Positions 54,121-63,747 of a stretch of 64,000 nt of DNA are shown piece by piece (the stretch's first letter is position 1; each line of letters begins with the position of its first letter). The position numbers and the translations under genes were made by a program. The notes beneath the pieces were generated by a model, which saw only the letters and a program-made list of their open reading frames with translations, was not told the origin of the DNA and made no database searches. Origin of the DNA: Syntrophorhabdus sp. PtaB.Bin027 (lineage in GTDB: Bacteria; Desulfobacterota; Syntrophorhabdia; Syntrophorhabdales; Syntrophorhabdaceae); NCBI GenBank assembly GCA_002067585.1, contig MVQO01000228.1:62001-126000 (forward strand). Direction: 5' to 3'.

Positions 54121-55308
54121 ATGGGAAGGTCTGCTAACATATTTCTCTGTTCTGTAATTATCAGCAGTCTTGTTGGGGCTGTGGCATGTCAGAAAAAAGA
54201 TACCAAGACCCTTGAAGAAAAAGTCTTCAACGTACAGACACAGGATGTCGTACAAAAACCACTTAAGCCATTCATTGAATCTATTGGTACGCTCAACCCC
54301 TTTGAAGAAGTAACAGTGAGCGCCGAAATCGAAGGAGTTATACGAAGCGTGAAAGTTGAGGAAGGATCACAGGTCTCAAAAGGAATGCTTTTAGCAGCAA
54401 TTGACGATTCTGATTACTCCCTGGAAGTAAAAAGGGCAGATGCAGTTTTCAAACAGGCTGAGGCTACGTTAGAAAACACAAGGCTGGAGTTTAAGAGAAA
54501 AGATGTGCTTTACAAAGAAGAGCTAGTAACAAAACAACAGTACGATGATGTTACGACAAGGCTCTCCCTTGCCGAGGCAGAAGTTGAAAGGGCGAAAGCA
54601 TCCCTATCTCTGGCAAGGCTTAAACTCTCAAAAACAAAAATAACTTCCCCTCTTGCATGTGTAATCAAAGAAAAACGGGTTTCTGCAGGTGATTTTGTTA
54701 GAAATGGAACCCCCTTGTTTATAATTATACAGCCGAACCCCCTCAAGCTTCGATTCACAGTTCCAGAAAAGGATGTTGGAAGACTAAGGGTAAATCAAGA
54801 AGTTATGCTGAGGGTAGATGGTTTTGCAGAGGCTGAATTCAAGGGCAGAGTGAACATAGTTTTTCCAAATGTTGAAGAGAAGACAAGAACGCTTCAGGTG
54901 GAAGCCCTTGTTCCAAATAATAATGGTCTTTTAAAGCCTGGCCTTTTTGCGAAAGTCATTCTGTATACTTCCGGTGAGCGCGACACAATTGTTGTTCCTG
55001 TTACAGCCTTGCTTTACGAAGGTGAAAAGGTAAGGGTGTTTGTAACGGAAGGGGATCGCGCTAAAGAACGTGTGGTGAAATTGGGAAGCAAATACGGTGA
55101 GTTCATGGAGATTATCGAAGGAGTTAAAACAGGTGAGAAGGTTGTTTTCATGGGCCAGCAGAACCTTTCCGAAGGGGCAAAGGTAAGCATACAGCAGATT
55201 AATCCTCAGAGGGCTGAATCTGACAATGCAGGCCATCTGACATCCGCAGAAAGGCCTCCACAGGGTTCAGGGACAAACAAATCTCAAGAAACCAAGAATG
55301 AGAAATAA
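54121..55308 (+). CDS. RND efflux membrane fusion protein
   Basis: The 395-residue adaptor starts with a hydrophobic export segment ending VGAVACQKK, a possible lipobox. The lipoyl halves are split around a coiled-coil hairpin (about 100-165) rich in EAEVERAKASLSLARLKL. The barrel parts follow, with LVPNNNGLLKPGLFAKV. Its ATG directly follows the TolC-family stop. It should join the pump to the TolC channel. Confidence 0.92.
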   Translation: MGRSANIFLCSVIISSLVGAVACQKKDTKTLEEKVFNVQTQDVVQKPLKPFIESIGTLNPFEEVTVSAEIEGVIRSVKVEEGSQVSKGMLLAAIDDSDYSLEVKRADAVFKQAEATLENTRLEFKRKDVLYKEELVTKQQYDDVTTRLSLAEAEVERAKASLSLARLKLSKTKITSPLACVIKEKRVSAGDFVRNGTPLFIIIQPNPLKLRFTVPEKDVGRLRVNQEVMLRVDGFAEAEFKGRVNIVFPNVEEKTRTLQVEALVPNNNGLLKPGLFAKVILYTSGERDTIVVPVTALLYEGEKVRVFVTEGDRAKERVVKLGSKYGEFMEIIEGVKTGEKVVFMGQQNLSEGAKVSIQQINPQRAESDNAGHLTSAERPPQGSGTNKSQETKNEK

Positions 55309-55415
55309 TAAATGAACTCTATCCATAATTACTTACAAGATTCAAGATGGCGTTGTCTTTGCGTTGTTCGCCGAACCCAGAGTCCTAAACCCTTGGCTAT
55401 CCCCGGGAGTTTTTC

Positions 55416-58400
55416 ATGTGGTTAGCAGATACTTCTGTAAAAAGACCTGTTTTTGCCACGATGCTTGTTCTTGTGCTCGTGGTGCTCGGGATAGTTAGCT
55501 ATCCGAGTATTGGGGTTGATCTATTCCCAAAAGTTGACCTCCCAATTGTAAATATCACTACGCGATTGAAGGGCGCCAGCTCTGAGATTATGGATATCGA
55601 CGTTACGGATAAGATTGAAGAGTCTGTAAATACAATCAATGGTGTAAAAACTATAAGTTCAACGAGCACTGAAGGTTCATCCGTAGTTACTGTCGAATTT
55701 GTATTAGAACGGGACATTGACCTTGCAATCCAGGATGTTCGGGAGAAAATCTCGGTTATCAGAGCGAAACTCCCCACGGATATCGATGAACCCATAGTGG
55801 AGAAAGTGGACCCAGATGCCACACCTGTGATGTGGTTTGCCCTTTCAGGAATGCGATCTGTCAGGGAACTTTCAACCTATGCTGACGAGATACTTAAAGA
55901 ACAACTCCAAAGAATTAGCGGAGTTGGTGCATTACGTATGTACGGTCTTCGATTACGGCAGGCAAGGATCTGGCTTGATGCTGATAGGCTCCATGCATAT
56001 GGTGTTACAGCCCAGGATGTCATGCACGCCCTCCAGAGAGAGAACATCGAATTACCGGGTGGTCGCATAGAAAGCGACACCAAGGAGTACACTATCAAAG
56101 TCAAGGGAGAATTTCCAACTGTACAGCAGTTCAATGATATGATTGTGGGTTACTATAAGGGCTCACCGATCAGAGTGAGGGATATTGGCCGCGCAGAAGA
56201 TGGCATGGAGGAGAAGCGCTCTGTTGCACGATTTAACGGCATTAACTCGGTAAGTATAGGAATACAAAAACAGTCCGGCACCAATACTATTGAAGTTGTT
56301 GACAGAGTAAAAAATGAACTGAAAAACATAACAAAAACTTTACCGTCTGGTATGAATCTCTATATTGCTTTTGATCAGTCAGGGTTTATCAAAAATTCGA
56401 TTAATGAGGTTCAGCATCATCTTATATACGGCGGGATCTTTGCCATACTTGCTGTCCTCATATTCCTGCGTAACATTAGAACAACCTTGATAAGCGCATT
56501 GGCCATTCCTGCCTCGGTTATCTCAACCTTTGCGATTATGAATGCCTTTGGTTTTACATTCAACAATATGTCTATGCTTGCTCTTTCTCTTTCCATAGGT
56601 ATTCTTATTGATGATGCCATAATTGTTATTGAGAATATTCAGAGGCATATCGAAAAAGGTATGAGTCCGCGGGAGGCATCTTTTTTTGCAACCTCAGAAA
56701 TAGGCCTTGCGGTTTCTGCAACTACCCTGGCAATTGTTGTTATCTTTATACCTGTTGCATTTATGAAAGGAATTATTGGACGATTCTTTTTCCAGTTCGG
56801 ACTCACTGTTGTGTTTGCGGTGATGGTTTCCTGGTTCATCTCCTTCACCCTTACCCCTATGATGTCATCCATATTTCTTAAGCCCCATATGCAGACTCAG
56901 ACTGTAACAACTTCGGCAAACATAGTGAAGTTGTTACCGAAAAATGACCGGTTGCAGCGATTTCTTACAGCGCTATCAGATAAAATTGAGGTGCAATATC
57001 TTTGGCTGGAGGGCTATTACAAAAAGTTTCTGGCCCTTGCCCTTAATCACAGATTAATAGTCTTGTTCATTGCGTTGATCACATTTGCAGGTGGGCTGGG
57101 TCTTACCAAATTTATTGGTAAGGAATTCGTACCCTCTGAGGATCAGAGCCGATTCGTTATTCGATTACAGATGCCTGTAGATTATTCTGTTGACGAAGTG
57201 GATCGTATGGGAAGGCGAGTGGAAGAAATAATAAGGAAATTTCCAGAGGTTACCTCTCTTTTATACTCCCAAGGCGGTGGGTTGACAAGGGAACCCAACA
57301 AGGCCAACGCCATGATCAACCTCAAGCCTAAATCACAGCGAAAAAAAAGCCAGGAACAGATCAAGGCAGAAATGCGAAAGGCGATAAGGACGATTCCCGG
57401 TATACGAGCGTCAGTTGAAAATGTATCAATGATTGGAGGGGGCCAGAGGCAGACCAATATTATCTATAGTATCCGTGGGAGGGACCTCAAAAACCTTGAG
57501 AATTATTCCCGTGAAATTATGAGTCAATTTTCAAAGCTCCCCGGTATTGTTGATCTTGACACTTCACTTGAAACAGGAAAACCAGAAGTACGCGTCTTTA
57601 TAGACCGTGACAAAGCTGCTGATCTGGGTGTTGATGTTGCGAGCGTTGCTGAAGCGGTCAACTTTCTTATAAGTGGTGAGGTCGACGTTACCAAGTTTAA
57701 GGATGAGGCGAAAGGCCGCCGCTATGATGTTCGTGTAAGGCTTAGCCCTAAGGACCGGATGAACCCTGATGACCTTGGTAGGCTCTATGTCAGGGCAAAA
57801 GATGGGAGGCTTGTTCAGGTTTCAAACCTAGCCTATTTCCAGGAGGCAGGCGGATCAAGCATTATCAACAGAGTTGATAGACAGAGAGCTATAACACTTT
57901 TTGCTAATCTTGAGGGTAAACCACTCGGGCAAGCAAAAGACGAGTTGGATAGCATTTCAGGAAAAACTCTGACCTCTGATTATTCCGGGCGGTATAAGGG
58001 ACAGGCTGATACCATGGCAGAATCTTTTGGTTATCTCATGTTTGCTATGCTTCTGGGAATTGTAATGGCATATATGGTCCTCGCTGCACAATTCGAGAGT
58101 TTTGTGCAACCAATCATCGTATTACTTTCAATGCCCTTTTCCTTTATAGGGGCCTTTGGGGCACTTTTCCTGTTTAATCAGACCTTGAATATATTCAGCT
58201 TTATCGGCCTTATATTGCTTATGGGCCTTGTCAAGAAGAATGCCATCCTGCTTGTTGACTATACGAATGTGCTGCGGGAGAGAGGTTTGGCATTGCGAGA
58301 AGCAGTAATTCAAGCGGGCCCTGTTAGGCTTCGACCGATCCTCATGACAACGTTAGCGATGATTTTTGGTATGATGCCCATAGCAATCGGGATAGGAGAG

Positions 58401-58559
58401 GGGGCGGAGACCCGCGCGCCTATGGCCATGGCAACAATTGGCGGTCTGTTAACATCATTATTGCTGACTCTGGTTGTTGTCCCTGTTGCATACGACCTCT
58501 TTGAAGAATACAAGGAAAAAAGAATGACAAAGAAAGGCTTGAGAGAGACCAGGCCATGA
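55416..58559 (+). CDS. RND-family efflux pump (AcrB/HAE1 type)
   Basis: The 1047-residue inner-membrane protein begins with VKRPVFATMLVLVLVVLGIVSY (TM1). Two large periplasmic loops and 12 hydrophobic helices follow. The proton-relay segment is ALSLSIGILIDDAIIVIENI in TM4, and LMGLVKKNAILLVDYTN lies in TM10. Family members export drugs, solvents or toxic organics. The substrate is not predictable. It is the third gene of the efflux operon. Confidence 0.96.
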   Translation: MWLADTSVKRPVFATMLVLVLVVLGIVSYPSIGVDLFPKVDLPIVNITTRLKGASSEIMDIDVTDKIEESVNTINGVKTISSTSTEGSSVVTVEFVLERDIDLAIQDVREKISVIRAKLPTDIDEPIVEKVDPDATPVMWFALSGMRSVRELSTYADEILKEQLQRISGVGALRMYGLRLRQARIWLDADRLHAYGVTAQDVMHALQRENIELPGGRIESDTKEYTIKVKGEFPTVQQFNDMIVGYYKGSPIRVRDIGRAEDGMEEKRSVARFNGINSVSIGIQKQSGTNTIEVVDRVKNELKNITKTLPSGMNLYIAFDQSGFIKNSINEVQHHLIYGGIFAILAVLIFLRNIRTTLISALAIPASVISTFAIMNAFGFTFNNMSMLALSLSIGILIDDAIIVIENIQRHIEKGMSPREASFFATSEIGLAVSATTLAIVVIFIPVAFMKGIIGRFFFQFGLTVVFAVMVSWFISFTLTPMMSSIFLKPHMQTQTVTTSANIVKLLPKNDRLQRFLTALSDKIEVQYLWLEGYYKKFLALALNHRLIVLFIALITFAGGLGLTKFIGKEFVPSEDQSRFVIRLQMPVDYSVDEVDRMGRRVEEIIRKFPEVTSLLYSQGGGLTREPNKANAMINLKPKSQRKKSQEQIKAEMRKAIRTIPGIRASVENVSMIGGGQRQTNIIYSIRGRDLKNLENYSREIMSQFSKLPGIVDLDTSLETGKPEVRVFIDRDKAADLGVDVASVAEAVNFLISGEVDVTKFKDEAKGRRYDVRVRLSPKDRMNPDDLGRLYVRAKDGRLVQVSNLAYFQEAGGSSIINRVDRQRAITLFANLEGKPLGQAKDELDSISGKTLTSDYSGRYKGQADTMAESFGYLMFAMLLGIVMAYMVLAAQFESFVQPIIVLLSMPFSFIGAFGALFLFNQTLNIFSFIGLILLMGLVKKNAILLVDYTNVLRERGLALREAVIQAGPVRLRPILMTTLAMIFGMMPIAIGIGEGAETRAPMAMATIGGLLTSLLLTLVVVPVAYDLFEEYKEKRMTKKGLRETRP

Positions 58560-58659
58560 GCAATCCTGGTGTATTGCAAAACGATACAGGCGAGGGAGCG
58601 ACCAGAGATTTCTTTAAAAGCGCAGGCTTCGATAACTCGGTGAGGCAGATGGAAAACCT

Positions 58660-59802
58660 ATGAGCCTATTTTTTATAACTTTTTTTCTCATATATGGAGG
58701 GATTCACTTCTATGTTTTTATGAAAGCCAGGGCAGCCTTTGCCTCCGGGATAACAATAAATATAACAATAGGCGCGATTATGCTTTTCATGATTCTTGCC
58801 CCGGTGATAGTCCGGTTGACTGAAAAGGCAGGCCATGAGGAACTTGCCAGGATACTGGCGTTCGTTTGCTACACATGGATGGGTGCCATATTTATATTTT
58901 TTTTGACAGGAATCATATGCGATTTATTTCGGCTAGCTTGGTATACATCAGGGGTATTGTGGTCAAGAGATTTTTCTCATATTGTATCCTCACATAGATT
59001 CTATTTTTTCTTATGTCTGGTCGCAACAATCTTAGTTGTAATATATGGCATATTTGAAGCACGACAGTTAAAAATTGAACATCTTGTCGTATCCACGGAT
59101 AAAATACCATATGAGGTTGGTAAAATAAGGATTGTTCAGATCTCTGATGTTCATCTTGGCCTCATAATTGGTGAAGAAAGAATCAAAAGCATTGTCAAAG
59201 CAGTTCAAATGGTAAAGCCTGATATCCTTGTTTCAACAGGAGACCTTGTGGATGTACAACTTGACAATATTGCTGGTCTGGCAGCCTTTTTTCAACAAAT
59301 CCATACACCATATGGAAAATTTGCAGTAACAGGGAACCATGAATTTTATACTGGAATTGACCGGGCACTCGAATTTACAGAAAAGGCAGGTTTCAGAATT
59401 CTCAGGGAAGAGGCTGTAGATATCCACGGTATTGTCACCATAGCCGGGGTTGATGATGAAGCCATAGGGGGTTTGCAGGCAGGTAGCAATGTATCAGAAG
59501 AGAGATTATGTGCAGAGATTAATAACTCACAATACGCAATACTCCTGAAGCACAGGCCGGTGCCGTACGCTGGATCGTTGTGTATTTATGATCTTCAGCT
59601 ATCAGGCCATACCCATAAAGGTCAGATATTCCCCTTTTTTCTCATCACCCGATTGTTCTTCAGGCAATATGCAGGATTCTATAGATTGGACAATGGTTCT
59701 TTTCTATATGTGAATAGAGGTACAGGAACGTGGGGACCTCCCATACGATTTCTTGCACCTCCGGAGGTCACTGTAATCGACATTGTTCACAAGGCCGATT
59801 AA
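58660..59802 (+). CDS. Membrane-anchored calcineurin-like metallophosphoesterase (YkuE-like)
   Basis: The 380-residue protein has about four hydrophobic helices in residues 1-140. The phosphoesterase domain follows: QISDVHLGLIIG, VSTGDLVD, VTGNHEFYTG, LLKHRPVP and LSGHTHKGQIFP supply the metal ligands. It resembles YkuE/YaeI-type membrane phosphoesterases that act on lipids or nucleotides; the substrate is not evident. It follows the RND pump by 100 bp. Confidence 0.9.
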   Translation: MSLFFITFFLIYGGIHFYVFMKARAAFASGITINITIGAIMLFMILAPVIVRLTEKAGHEELARILAFVCYTWMGAIFIFFLTGIICDLFRLAWYTSGVLWSRDFSHIVSSHRFYFFLCLVATILVVIYGIFEARQLKIEHLVVSTDKIPYEVGKIRIVQISDVHLGLIIGEERIKSIVKAVQMVKPDILVSTGDLVDVQLDNIAGLAAFFQQIHTPYGKFAVTGNHEFYTGIDRALEFTEKAGFRILREEAVDIHGIVTIAGVDDEAIGGLQAGSNVSEERLCAEINNSQYAILLKHRPVPYAGSLCIYDLQLSGHTHKGQIFPFFLITRLFFRQYAGFYRLDNGSFLYVNRGTGTWGPPIRFLAPPEVTVIDIVHKAD

Positions 59803-59835
59803 CTCAAAAAAATATCGCTCCACAACATTTTTTTC

Positions 59836-59864
59836 TTGACATCATATTAAACCATATTTAATCT
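59836..59864 (+). promoter_or_regulatory. Candidate promoter of the XRE-cupin regulator
   Basis: TTGACA at 59836-59841 and TAATCT at 59859-59864 are 17 bases apart, 30 bp before the start. The next bases, GTTAATTAATATTTAAC, form an imperfect inverted repeat covering the likely transcription start, so autoregulation is possible. Confidence 0.5.
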
Positions 59865-59894
59865 GTTAATTAATATTTAACGTTAAGGATGCCT

Positions 59895-60437
59895 ATGGAA
59901 ATTGGATTAAAGATGAAGGAGTTAAGAGAGCTAAGAAAGCTGAATCTCAAGCAGCTTGCTGAACTTGTTGAATGCACTCCATCATTGCTTTCTCAGATTG
60001 AAAGGGGTAAAGCCGACCCCTCCATATCCATGTTAAAAAAAATTGCCAGGGCATTGAATGTCAACATCGTCGATTTTTTTATGACAGACTTTACGCACGG
60101 AGACATTGTAACAAGGTCACAGGACCGTGTTGTGATGCAGCTAAAACGTTGGGATGCAAAAATTCATTCCCTCGTGAAAAGCGTGGTTAACAAGAAAATG
60201 CAACCCTTCTACACTGTTATCAAACCGGGTGGTGGCTCACATGGCATGTACTCTCATGATGGTGAGGAGTTCGGATTTGTTGTTAAAGGTGAGTTAGAGC
60301 TTATGTTAGATGACAAGATTTATAAGGTCCACACAAATGAAAGTTTTTATTTTTCATCGCAGATTCCCCATGATTGGGGAAATAAAGGCAAAGAAGATGT
60401 AATCGTAATCTGGGTAATAACACCGCCGACCTTCTGA
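59895..60437 (+). CDS. XRE-family helix-turn-helix regulator with cupin domain
   Basis: The product is 180 residues from ATG 59895, which has AAGGA upstream; the ATG at 59889 overlaps that site. An HTH of the lambda-Cro type (LKQLAELVECTPSLLSQIERG) is at about residues 18-38. A cupin follows (YSHDGEEFGFVVKGELEL, SFYFSSQIPHDWGN), the small-ligand sensor. Such proteins regulate adjacent catabolic or transport genes, here the aldehyde dehydrogenase and TRAP genes by position. Confidence 0.92.
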   Translation: MEIGLKMKELRELRKLNLKQLAELVECTPSLLSQIERGKADPSISMLKKIARALNVNIVDFFMTDFTHGDIVTRSQDRVVMQLKRWDAKIHSLVKSVVNKKMQPFYTVIKPGGGSHGMYSHDGEEFGFVVKGELELMLDDKIYKVHTNESFYFSSQIPHDWGNKGKEDVIVIWVITPPTF

Positions 60438-60514
60438 ATAAGGTCGCATGGTTCGAGATTCGGAGTTGTGGGTTCAACTCAGAGTAACACAATATTAAAA
60501 GGATGGAGGAAGAT

Positions 60515-62002
60515 ATGGCTATTCTGCCTGAGGTAAAAAAGCATTACGGACGGTTAAAGTTTTTTATAAATGGTGAATGGATTGAGTCCAAGTCAAATAA
60601 TTGTTTCGAAAATACCAATCCGGCCACTGGAGATGTCATTGCAGAGGTTCCTGTAGCCACAGAGGCAGAAGTTGAGGCAGCCATAAATTCAGCATGGAAC
60701 GCCTTCAAAAAATGGAGTAACATGCCCTTCAGAGACAGGGCAGATTATATAAACAGACTGAGAGCCAAATTTGATGAACACCATGAAGAATTGTCCCGTA
60801 TCTTGTCCCAGGATCATGGAAGAGGTATAGATGATGCTCGTGGAACAATCGACAGATGCATCGAAAATATTGAATCTGCATCAGGAGCGATGTACAGCCT
60901 TTACAAAGGGGAACATGTGGAACAACTTGCTACAGGTATTGACTGTTATTTGATGTGGGAACCGGTCGGTGTTTTTCTGATCCTGACGCCGGGCAATATT
61001 CCAATGCATGCGTGGTCCTCTTTTGTACCATATGCTTTAGCTTGTGGTTGTCCAGTTATTGTTGCCCCCAGCTGGCAATGTCCTGTGGCATCAGAGGCAA
61101 TGTTTAAGATAGCTGATGAAGTGGGCTTTCCGCCAGGGGTGTTGAACCTTCTTCACGTAGGAACGAATTTTGAACTTAATTCCAGGATAATATCTGACTC
61201 AAGAGTTGCCGGTGTTGGATTTATTGGTTCCACTGCTGTTGGGAGAGAGCTCTTTGAGCTTTGCGGTAGACTTGGGAAGAGGTCATCAATAAACGGAAAC
61301 GGGAAGAATCATATTGTAGTTGCTCCTGATGGTAACCTTGATGCTGCAGCCAATTATCTCCTCAGAGGCTGCTTCGGCATGACCGGGCAACGGTGCCTCG
61401 GTTCGGATAACGTGGCTGTTATAGGCAACATCTACGACGATCTCAAAGATAAATTTTTACAGGCTGCCAAAGCAATGAAGGTAGGTTTCGGATTGGACGA
61501 AACAAGCGAGATGGGACCACTCACAACGCTTTCCAATAAGAAAAAGGTCGAGAATTTCATTGAGAAGGGTCTCAATGAAGGCGCAAAATTGATTCTGGAC
61601 GGTCGTGAGCTCAAAGTCAAGGGTTATGAAAATGGATATTTCCTTGGCCCTTCTATTTTTGAAGGTGTATCCCCATCTATGGAAATAGCGAAAGAAGAAT
61701 CCTTTGGACCGGTTTCCAATCTCATCCGGGCCGATTCTCTTGAGCAGGTAATTGAATGGATCAATACTAATACGGAATTTGGTCACTCTGCATGTCTCAT
61801 CACAGAGAGCGGGAAGAATGCCCGAAAGTTTATACGTGAATGCAATGTGGGAAATGTGGGAATCAATGCCGGAATACCACAGCCTTACGCATTCTTTCCT
61901 CTTGGGTCTAAGCGACAATCATTTTTTGGTGTAGCAAAGTCAAGGATGGATTCTGTAAGGATGTTTCTGGATCAAAAGACTGTGACTTTAAGATGGGTTT
62001 AA
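60515..62002 (+). CDS. CoA-acylating aldehyde dehydrogenase, methylmalonate-semialdehyde dehydrogenase (MmsA) type
   Basis: The product is 495 residues from ATG 60515, preceded by GGAGGA; the ATG at 60503 lies too close to any ribosome-binding site. The nucleophile is Cys294 in MTGQRCLGS, and TPGNIPMHAW keeps the conserved Asn. The general-base Glu of ordinary aldehyde dehydrogenases is absent (SINGNGKNHIVV, compare GGAKNH in MmsA), which is the hallmark of CoA-acylating MmsA/IolA enzymes. It oxidises a semialdehyde to an acyl-CoA; the substrate is inferred only. Confidence 0.88.
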   Translation: MAILPEVKKHYGRLKFFINGEWIESKSNNCFENTNPATGDVIAEVPVATEAEVEAAINSAWNAFKKWSNMPFRDRADYINRLRAKFDEHHEELSRILSQDHGRGIDDARGTIDRCIENIESASGAMYSLYKGEHVEQLATGIDCYLMWEPVGVFLILTPGNIPMHAWSSFVPYALACGCPVIVAPSWQCPVASEAMFKIADEVGFPPGVLNLLHVGTNFELNSRIISDSRVAGVGFIGSTAVGRELFELCGRLGKRSSINGNGKNHIVVAPDGNLDAAANYLLRGCFGMTGQRCLGSDNVAVIGNIYDDLKDKFLQAAKAMKVGFGLDETSEMGPLTTLSNKKKVENFIEKGLNEGAKLILDGRELKVKGYENGYFLGPSIFEGVSPSMEIAKEESFGPVSNLIRADSLEQVIEWINTNTEFGHSACLITESGKNARKFIRECNVGNVGINAGIPQPYAFFPLGSKRQSFFGVAKSRMDSVRMFLDQKTVTLRWV

Positions 62003-62151
62003 AAAAGAGTAGGGTTTAGGGGTAATTATATAGGTGACATCGTTTTTTAAGTTTGGATGCCATATCTAGGGGTAGAATTGATGGTTGAGTTTAGGCAGAC
62101 AGAGAGGTATTATTAAAGATTAGTTTTAATAAAATTTAAAAGGAGGAAAAA

Positions 62152-63234
62152 ATGTGTGACGAATGCAAGGAGCTTTCAAGAAGGAATTTCTTAAAAGGAG
62201 CACTCATCGGTGGTGCAGCCCTTGGAATGGGTATGTTCAATGGCAAACTTCTCCATGCACAGGCAACCAATATAAAATTCAGTACATGGCATCCACCTGT
62301 GGGGAGAGAGGTAAAGACAGTATGGACCCCTATGCTTGAGGAATTGAAAAAGAGAAGTGCCGGCAAGATTGGTTATACAATGTATGCTGGTGCTGCACTG
62401 GGGAAAGGGCCGGAACACTTTGACATTGTTGCCAAGGGACTGTCAGATATGGGTTATTTCACGGCTACATGGACACCAGGGCGTTTTCCGCTTACAGACG
62501 TGCTTTCTCTGGCCGTATGGGTTGATGGTAAGGATATTGCTGCAGACATCGGAAATGCAGTCTATAACCGTGCCTTAAAGGATGAGTTTAAAAATGTCAA
62601 GATGCTGGAATTGAATGGCTGTATTCAATCCTTCATCTGGTCCAAGAAACCAGTCTCTAAAATGGCAGATCTCAAAGGTTTGAAACTAAGATCACCTGGT
62701 GGACATCAGACAAACTATATAAAATCTCTCGGTGCAGAGCCGGTCTTCATACCATTAGGAGACGTTTACATGGCAATGGAGACGGGAACGGTGGACGGTA
62801 TTGTGACATGTCCTCCTTTGATCCAGGGCTACAAACTCTATGAAGTTGCAAAACACGCAACGGTTCTAACCTTTGGTTGCGTATCTGAGGGCACAGTCAT
62901 GAACATGAACTCATGGAACAAACTTCCAGCGGACCAGAAGAAGCTTGTAGAAGAGGTATGTACAAACCCATTCAGAGTGACTGGCGGCCTCAACCAGGCT
63001 GATTATAAAGTCATCATGAAGGAATTGGGTGATAAAGGCGTTAAGTTCATCGACCTCCCGAAAGCCGAGGCAGAGCAGTGGTACGCAAGGTTCCAGGATG
63101 TTACAAGGGCCTGGGTGAAAGATCTTGAAGCAAAGGGGCTTCCAGCGAAAAAGGTTGTGGCAATTATGAATGAAGAATGCGAGAAGAGAAAAGTCCATCT
63201 CGTTGCATGCCCGCCGGAATTTAAAAAAGTCTGA
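62152..63234 (+). CDS. dctP: TRAP transporter substrate-binding protein DctP, Tat-exported
   Basis: The 360-residue protein has a twin-arginine signal peptide: SRRNFLKGALIGGAALGMG, with cleavage after LLHAQA. The mature protein starts with IKFSTWHPP. LKGLKLRSPGGHQ carries the carboxylate-binding Arg typical of DctP, and FIPLGDVYMAMETGTVDGIV is the family motif. It captures an organic acid for DctQM. AAAGGAGG precedes the ATG. It forms a transport operon with the two genes after it. Confidence 0.93.
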   Translation: MCDECKELSRRNFLKGALIGGAALGMGMFNGKLLHAQATNIKFSTWHPPVGREVKTVWTPMLEELKKRSAGKIGYTMYAGAALGKGPEHFDIVAKGLSDMGYFTATWTPGRFPLTDVLSLAVWVDGKDIAADIGNAVYNRALKDEFKNVKMLELNGCIQSFIWSKKPVSKMADLKGLKLRSPGGHQTNYIKSLGAEPVFIPLGDVYMAMETGTVDGIVTCPPLIQGYKLYEVAKHATVLTFGCVSEGTVMNMNSWNKLPADQKKLVEEVCTNPFRVTGGLNQADYKVIMKELGDKGVKFIDLPKAEAEQWYARFQDVTRAWVKDLEAKGLPAKKVVAIMNEECEKRKVHLVACPPEFKKV

Positions 63235-63249
63235 CAGTAAAGGTTTGAC

Positions 63250-63747
63250 ATGGAACAGTTAGAGGGTTTTAAGAGGGTAATAAGACGCATCACCTATTCA
63301 GTGTGTGCAGTTGGCATGTTCCTGGCCATACCGCTCATGCTTATAACAACGTCTGATGTTATAAGCCGTGGTTTCTTTAACAAACCGATACCGGGTACCC
63401 TGGAACTCTCGGAATATATGTTGTCAATTATAATCCTGCTGGGTGCTGCATACACCCAGCAGGTTAAAGGTCACGTTGGTGTCGATTTTCTGACTAAGAG
63501 ATTCTCCAAAAGGACACAGAGTATCCTTGAGGTCTTCACTACCCTTGCAAGCATGTTGATTATAGCGATCATGATCTGGCAGGGGTACGTTGAAGGTATT
63601 CATGAAAAGACCGTGTCGGATATGCTCAGAGTACCCCAGTGGCCTTTCAGACTTCTTGTTGCAGTGGGTGGATTTATGCTCTTGTTAGAGCTTTTTATTG
63701 ATCTTTTCAGCGCAGTAGCAAGAGTGAGGAGGAAGATAACTGAATGA
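63250..63747 (+). CDS. dctQ: TRAP transporter small permease DctQ
   Basis: The 165-residue membrane protein has four hydrophobic helices, with DVISRGFFNKPIPGTLELSEY in the first loop and GHVGVDFL, both typical of DctQ. It overlaps the next gene by four bases (ATGA at 63744). Confidence 0.93.
   Translation: MEQLEGFKRVIRRITYSVCAVGMFLAIPLMLITTSDVISRGFFNKPIPGTLELSEYMLSIIILLGAAYTQQVKGHVGVDFLTKRFSKRTQSILEVFTTLASMLIIAIMIWQGYVEGIHEKTVSDMLRVPQWPFRLLVAVGGFMLLLELFIDLFSAVARVRRKITE

Noticed and set aside
60428-60480. GGTTCGAGATTC stretch resembling a tRNA T-loop
   Set aside because: No matching acceptor, D or anticodon stems can be drawn around it.
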